Source: CAG-390 sp003523225
Lineage (GTDB): Bacteria > Bacillota > Clostridia > Oscillospirales > CAG-272
Reading direction: 5' to 3'
DNA: 64,000 bases
NCBI GenBank assembly: GCA_902461815.1
Contig: CABPZE010000001.1
Span: 186,001 to 250,000 of the forward strand
Made by a program: the position numbers and the translations under genes. Below the pieces are notes generated by a model, which ran no database searches, was not told where the DNA came from, and was given only the letters and a program-made list of their open reading frames with translations. Below, one piece after another: positions 61,664 through 64,000 of the stretch (positions within the stretch are counted from its first letter, which is position 1; each line of letters opens with the position of its first letter).

Positions 61664-62361
61664 TGATGAGATTTGACATTATGACGCTTTTTCCCGATCT
61701 TGTGGATTATGTGCTGTCGGAAAGCATTATCGGGCGGGCGCGAAAAAGCGGAGCTATCGAAGTCAATACTTATAACATACGCGATTACAGCGAGGACAAA
61801 AACCGGCGGGTGGATGACACTCCTTACGGAGGCGGCAAGGGGATGCTGATGGCTGCACCTCCGATTTACAATTGCTATGATGCTGTAAGAAAGCTCGCCC
61901 CCGATCATGAAAGTCTTCGCACGCGCGTTATCTTCATGTCTCCCAAGGGGCGCGTGCTGACTCAGCGGCGCGCTGAGGAGCTTTCCGCCGGGTATGACAG
62001 ACTTATCATCCTTTGCGGACATTATGAGGGCGTGGATCAACGCATCATTGACGAGATAATAGACGAGGAGATCTCAATAGGGGATTACGTGCTTACCGGC
62101 GGGGAGATCCCTGCCTGCATTCTTGTTGATGCAGTGGCACGCACGGTGGACGGAGTTCTTGCTGCACCAGAATGTTTTGAAAGCGAAAGTCTGTCTGACG
62201 GGTTGCTTGAATATCCGCAATACACACGCCCATATGAATTTCACGGCGTTAAAGTGCCGGACGTGCTTATTTCGGGTCATCACGCAAATATTGATCGTTG
62301 GAGAGCGGAAAAATCCGCAGAGCTGACCGCAAAAATGCGTCCGGATCTGCTTAAAAAATGA
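61663..62361 (+). CDS. trmD: tRNA (guanine37-N1)-methyltransferase TrmD
   Basis: SPOUT methyltransferase of 232 residues forming m1G37. The trefoil-knot motifs LCGHYEGVDQR and SIGDYVLTGGEIPA are clear, and the DDTPYGGGKGM loop lies near residue 48. Start codons at 61663 and 61666 are both possible; the first overlaps the rimM stop. rplS, its usual follower, is absent; an O-antigen-ligase-like gene follows instead. Confidence 0.96.
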   Translation: MMRFDIMTLFPDLVDYVLSESIIGRARKSGAIEVNTYNIRDYSEDKNRRVDDTPYGGGKGMLMAAPPIYNCYDAVRKLAPDHESLRTRVIFMSPKGRVLTQRRAEELSAGYDRLIILCGHYEGVDQRIIDEIIDEEISIGDYVLTGGEIPACILVDAVARTVDGVLAAPECFESESLSDGLLEYPQYTRPYEFHGVKVPDVLISGHHANIDRWRAEKSAELTAKMRPDLLKK

Positions 62362-62393
62362 TGACTGTAAAATTTTGCGGAAGGGAGGAATAA
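62361..62393 (+). other. 10-codon coupling ORF between trmD and the ligase-like gene
   Basis: ATG at 62361 overlaps the trmD stop as TGATGA; the frame MTVKFCGREE contains the AGGGAGG of the next gene and stops two bases before its GTG. A possible reinitiation bridge; translation unproven. Confidence 0.3.
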
Positions 62394-62395
62394 CG

Positions 62396-64000
62396 GTGGC
62401 TGATAGTCCTGAAACCAAAAGCGAAACGAAAGAAAACAACCTGGAAAGCGAGAGTTGCTTCGGCGCATTTTGCGACAGCTGCACAGATGCTTTCAGAAAC
62501 GGCGCGGTCGGGAATGTTCTTACCGATTATTCGCGTGAGGAACGTGCATTTGAGTCGTCTGCAATTGCAACTGTTGTACGTCGCTCCGATCAGGGTCACG
62601 GATTGCTACGGAAGCTGAGACGCGCTGTGGCAAGAAGCTTTGAGGAATCGTTTATAATGGGCGTGCTCGAAAAGCTCAAGGGCGCGGTGCTTGCTTGTTC
62701 CGCAAAAACCATTGGGGTGTTTTTTGTTACATTCGGTATATATTCCTCGCTTATTTACCTTATAAAGAAATATGCCTTATATACGGACGGTATGGATCTG
62801 TCTGATCTTGTCTGCGGCATTGCAATGATCATTACTTCTTTTCCGCTGCTGTTCAGTTCAAAGACGGTTGCCGAGGCACTTTGCCGCAGTGTGTTTATGA
62901 AGCCGGTATTTTCGGACGCTTTGGGAATTGAGCCGGAAAAGATGGTCGGAAAGAAGAAAACGACTGAAAACGGACAAAGCTGGGCTGTTATCGTAGGCAT
63001 AGCGATTGGAATGCTGACATATTACATTCCTCCGATTGCGTTTATTGCCGTATTTTTCTGCTCGGCGTTTTTGGCTGTCCTTATGACATATCCGGAGTCC
63101 GGTGTAATGATCCTGATACTTCTTGCGCCGTTTTTCAGCCTGTCGAGTCATCCCTCGCTGATACTTGCAGTCATTACGCTTCTGTCCGCTGCCGGATTTA
63201 CCGTAAAGTATTTGCGCGGTAAAAGAATCGTCTCTTTCGGTCCGTCCGAGGCTGCCGTTGCCGCTTTTATGCTGCTGACACTTGCCGGTGGACTTTTTGT
63301 ACCCGGAGGTAAATCGACGGCACTCATGCGGTCTGTGCTCATACTTATATATTTTCTTATTGTAAACACAGTCAATACCCGCCAAAGACTCAACACCTGC
63401 GTGTCGCTGTTTATCGGCTCTGCCACGATCATTTCATTTATCGGAATTGCGGAATACCTGCTCGGCAAAGCCGTTTACGATTGGCTGGACGTTGATATGT
63501 TCTCGGAAATATCGGGACGCAGCACCTCGCTGTTTTCCAATCCCAACACTCTCGGATATTTTATTATCCTTGCGTTTCCTTTTGCTCTTGCTGCCGTCGT
63601 GCTTGGCAGAAACAAACGCGAAAGGTTCGTTTCCGGATTCTGCGCACTTTCAATGCTTTTGTGTGCGTTATTCACATGGTCACGGGGGGCATGGATAGGG
63701 CTTGCAGCATCTTCAATACTGTTTATGCTTATTCTGACTCCGCGCTCAATCGCCGCGATTCCTGCGATCACGGCGGCAGGCTCGCTGCTTTGCATTGTTT
63801 TTCCGGGTACTCTCGGAGCAAGAATTGACAGTATTGCATCCTTGGCTGACAGCGCCAATTACTATCGCATACGTATCTGGAACGGTGTGTGCCGGATCAT
63901 AGGCAAGTATGCCGCAGGCGGAATAGGCGTCGGAGAAGAAATATTCAGCCGTGCTTATATGCGTATGGCAGCGCCTGAAGTCTGGAATGCCTCTCATGCT
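62396..64000 (+). CDS. O-antigen ligase family membrane protein, 3' partial
   Basis: First 535 codons of a large membrane protein that continues past the window. A GTG start with AGGGAGG eight bases upstream is followed by a soluble N-terminal part of about 100 residues, then at least ten helices. FSNPNTLGYFIILAFPFAL and TWSRGAWIGLA are typical of the O-antigen ligase/Wzy_C fold, which joins or polymerises lipid-linked glycans outside the cell. In a Gram-positive it would serve capsule, teichoic acid or glycoprotein synthesis. It probably rides on the rimM-trmD transcript. Confidence 0.85.
   Translation, partial: MADSPETKSETKENNLESESCFGAFCDSCTDAFRNGAVGNVLTDYSREERAFESSAIATVVRRSDQGHGLLRKLRRAVARSFEESFIMGVLEKLKGAVLACSAKTIGVFFVTFGIYSSLIYLIKKYALYTDGMDLSDLVCGIAMIITSFPLLFSSKTVAEALCRSVFMKPVFSDALGIEPEKMVGKKKTTENGQSWAVIVGIAIGMLTYYIPPIAFIAVFFCSAFLAVLMTYPESGVMILILLAPFFSLSSHPSLILAVITLLSAAGFTVKYLRGKRIVSFGPSEAAVAAFMLLTLAGGLFVPGGKSTALMRSVLILIYFLIVNTVNTRQRLNTCVSLFIGSATIISFIGIAEYLLGKAVYDWLDVDMFSEISGRSTSLFSNPNTLGYFIILAFPFALAAVVLGRNKRERFVSGFCALSMLLCALFTWSRGAWIGLAASSILFMLILTPRSIAAIPAITAAGSLLCIVFPGTLGARIDSIASLADSANYYRIRIWNGVCRIIGKYAAGGIGVGEEIFSRAYMRMAAPEVWNASHA

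Noticed and set aside
1..64000. CRISPR arrays, tRNA or rRNA genes, insertion sequences, prophage
   Set aside because: No regular direct repeats, no tRNA T-arm sequences in the gaps, no transposase, integrase or phage structural gene.

Overview
The window reads as chromosomal DNA of a Gram-positive Bacillota, most likely an anaerobic gut- or rumen-type Clostridia. The grounds are single-chain glycyl-tRNA synthetase, MutS/MutL without MutH, a MecA adaptor with a ClpE-type unfoldase, a YlbF/YmcA family protein beside miaB, ECF-transporter ATPases followed by truA, YajC next to a TIGR04086 membrane protein, DUF951, and strong AGGAGG ribosome binding sites. Gene density is high, genes often overlap as TGATG/ATGA, and nearly every visible promoter is a sigma-A type -35/-10 pair with a 17-bp spacer. 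I found no rRNA, tRNA, CRISPR array, insertion sequence or prophage.

Layout. 0-2.2 kb: end of a DnaC-like ATPase and a TGS/uridine-kinase fusion. 2.2-5.5 kb (minus): two tandem CorC/CNNM membrane proteins, then queH. 5.7-10.5 kb (plus): one operon with a sulfatase, a three-gene flavinylation or extracellular-electron-transfer-like cassette (NusG_II, Gx transporter, ApbE) and miaB. 10.5-16.4 kb: a YcxB-like gene (minus), then a RicA-like YlbF protein with mutS and mutL. 16.4-21.7 kb: tgt, a degenerate LCP protein, glyQS and a two-part threonine/serine exporter. 21.8-25.2 kb (minus): M23 peptidase, an unknown membrane protein and an SDR dehydrogenase. 25.3-30.3 kb (minus): DUF951, YfhO, ruvA and ruvB. 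30.5-34.3 kb: a lower-GC accessory block with MATE, LysR and a coupled 85-residue protein, facing a second LysR.

34.5-43.8 kb (plus): ruvC, an rRNA methyltransferase-like gene, ecfA1, ecfA2, ecfT, truA, a DUF5711 protein, a CvpA protein and clpE. 43.9-47.3 kb: a strongly expressed-looking surface protein with lamin-tail and GLUG-like repeats, and a Mbeg1-like hydrolase. 47.4-55.3 kb (minus): YitT, mecA, a TIGR01212 radical SAM protein, a type Ic aspartate aminotransferase, asnS and an XPD/DinG helicase with an N-terminal nuclease domain. 55.3-60.9 kb (minus): a second MATE, a DUF1854/ABC-exporter pair, a TIGR04086 protein and yajC. 61.1-64 kb (plus): rimM, trmD and the start of an O-antigen-ligase-like protein that runs off the window.

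Most of this is housekeeping: DNA repair (mutSL, ruvABC, helicase), tRNA modification and charging (queH, tgt, miaB, truA, trmD, glyQS, asnS), envelope and transport. The less ordinary parts are the flavinylation cassette, the pair of LysR genes whose opposing promoters share one -10 palindrome, the DUF1854/zinc-ribbon ABC exporter with an overlapping leader ORF, the LCP-like protein that has lost its phosphate-binding residues, and the lamin-tail surface protein.
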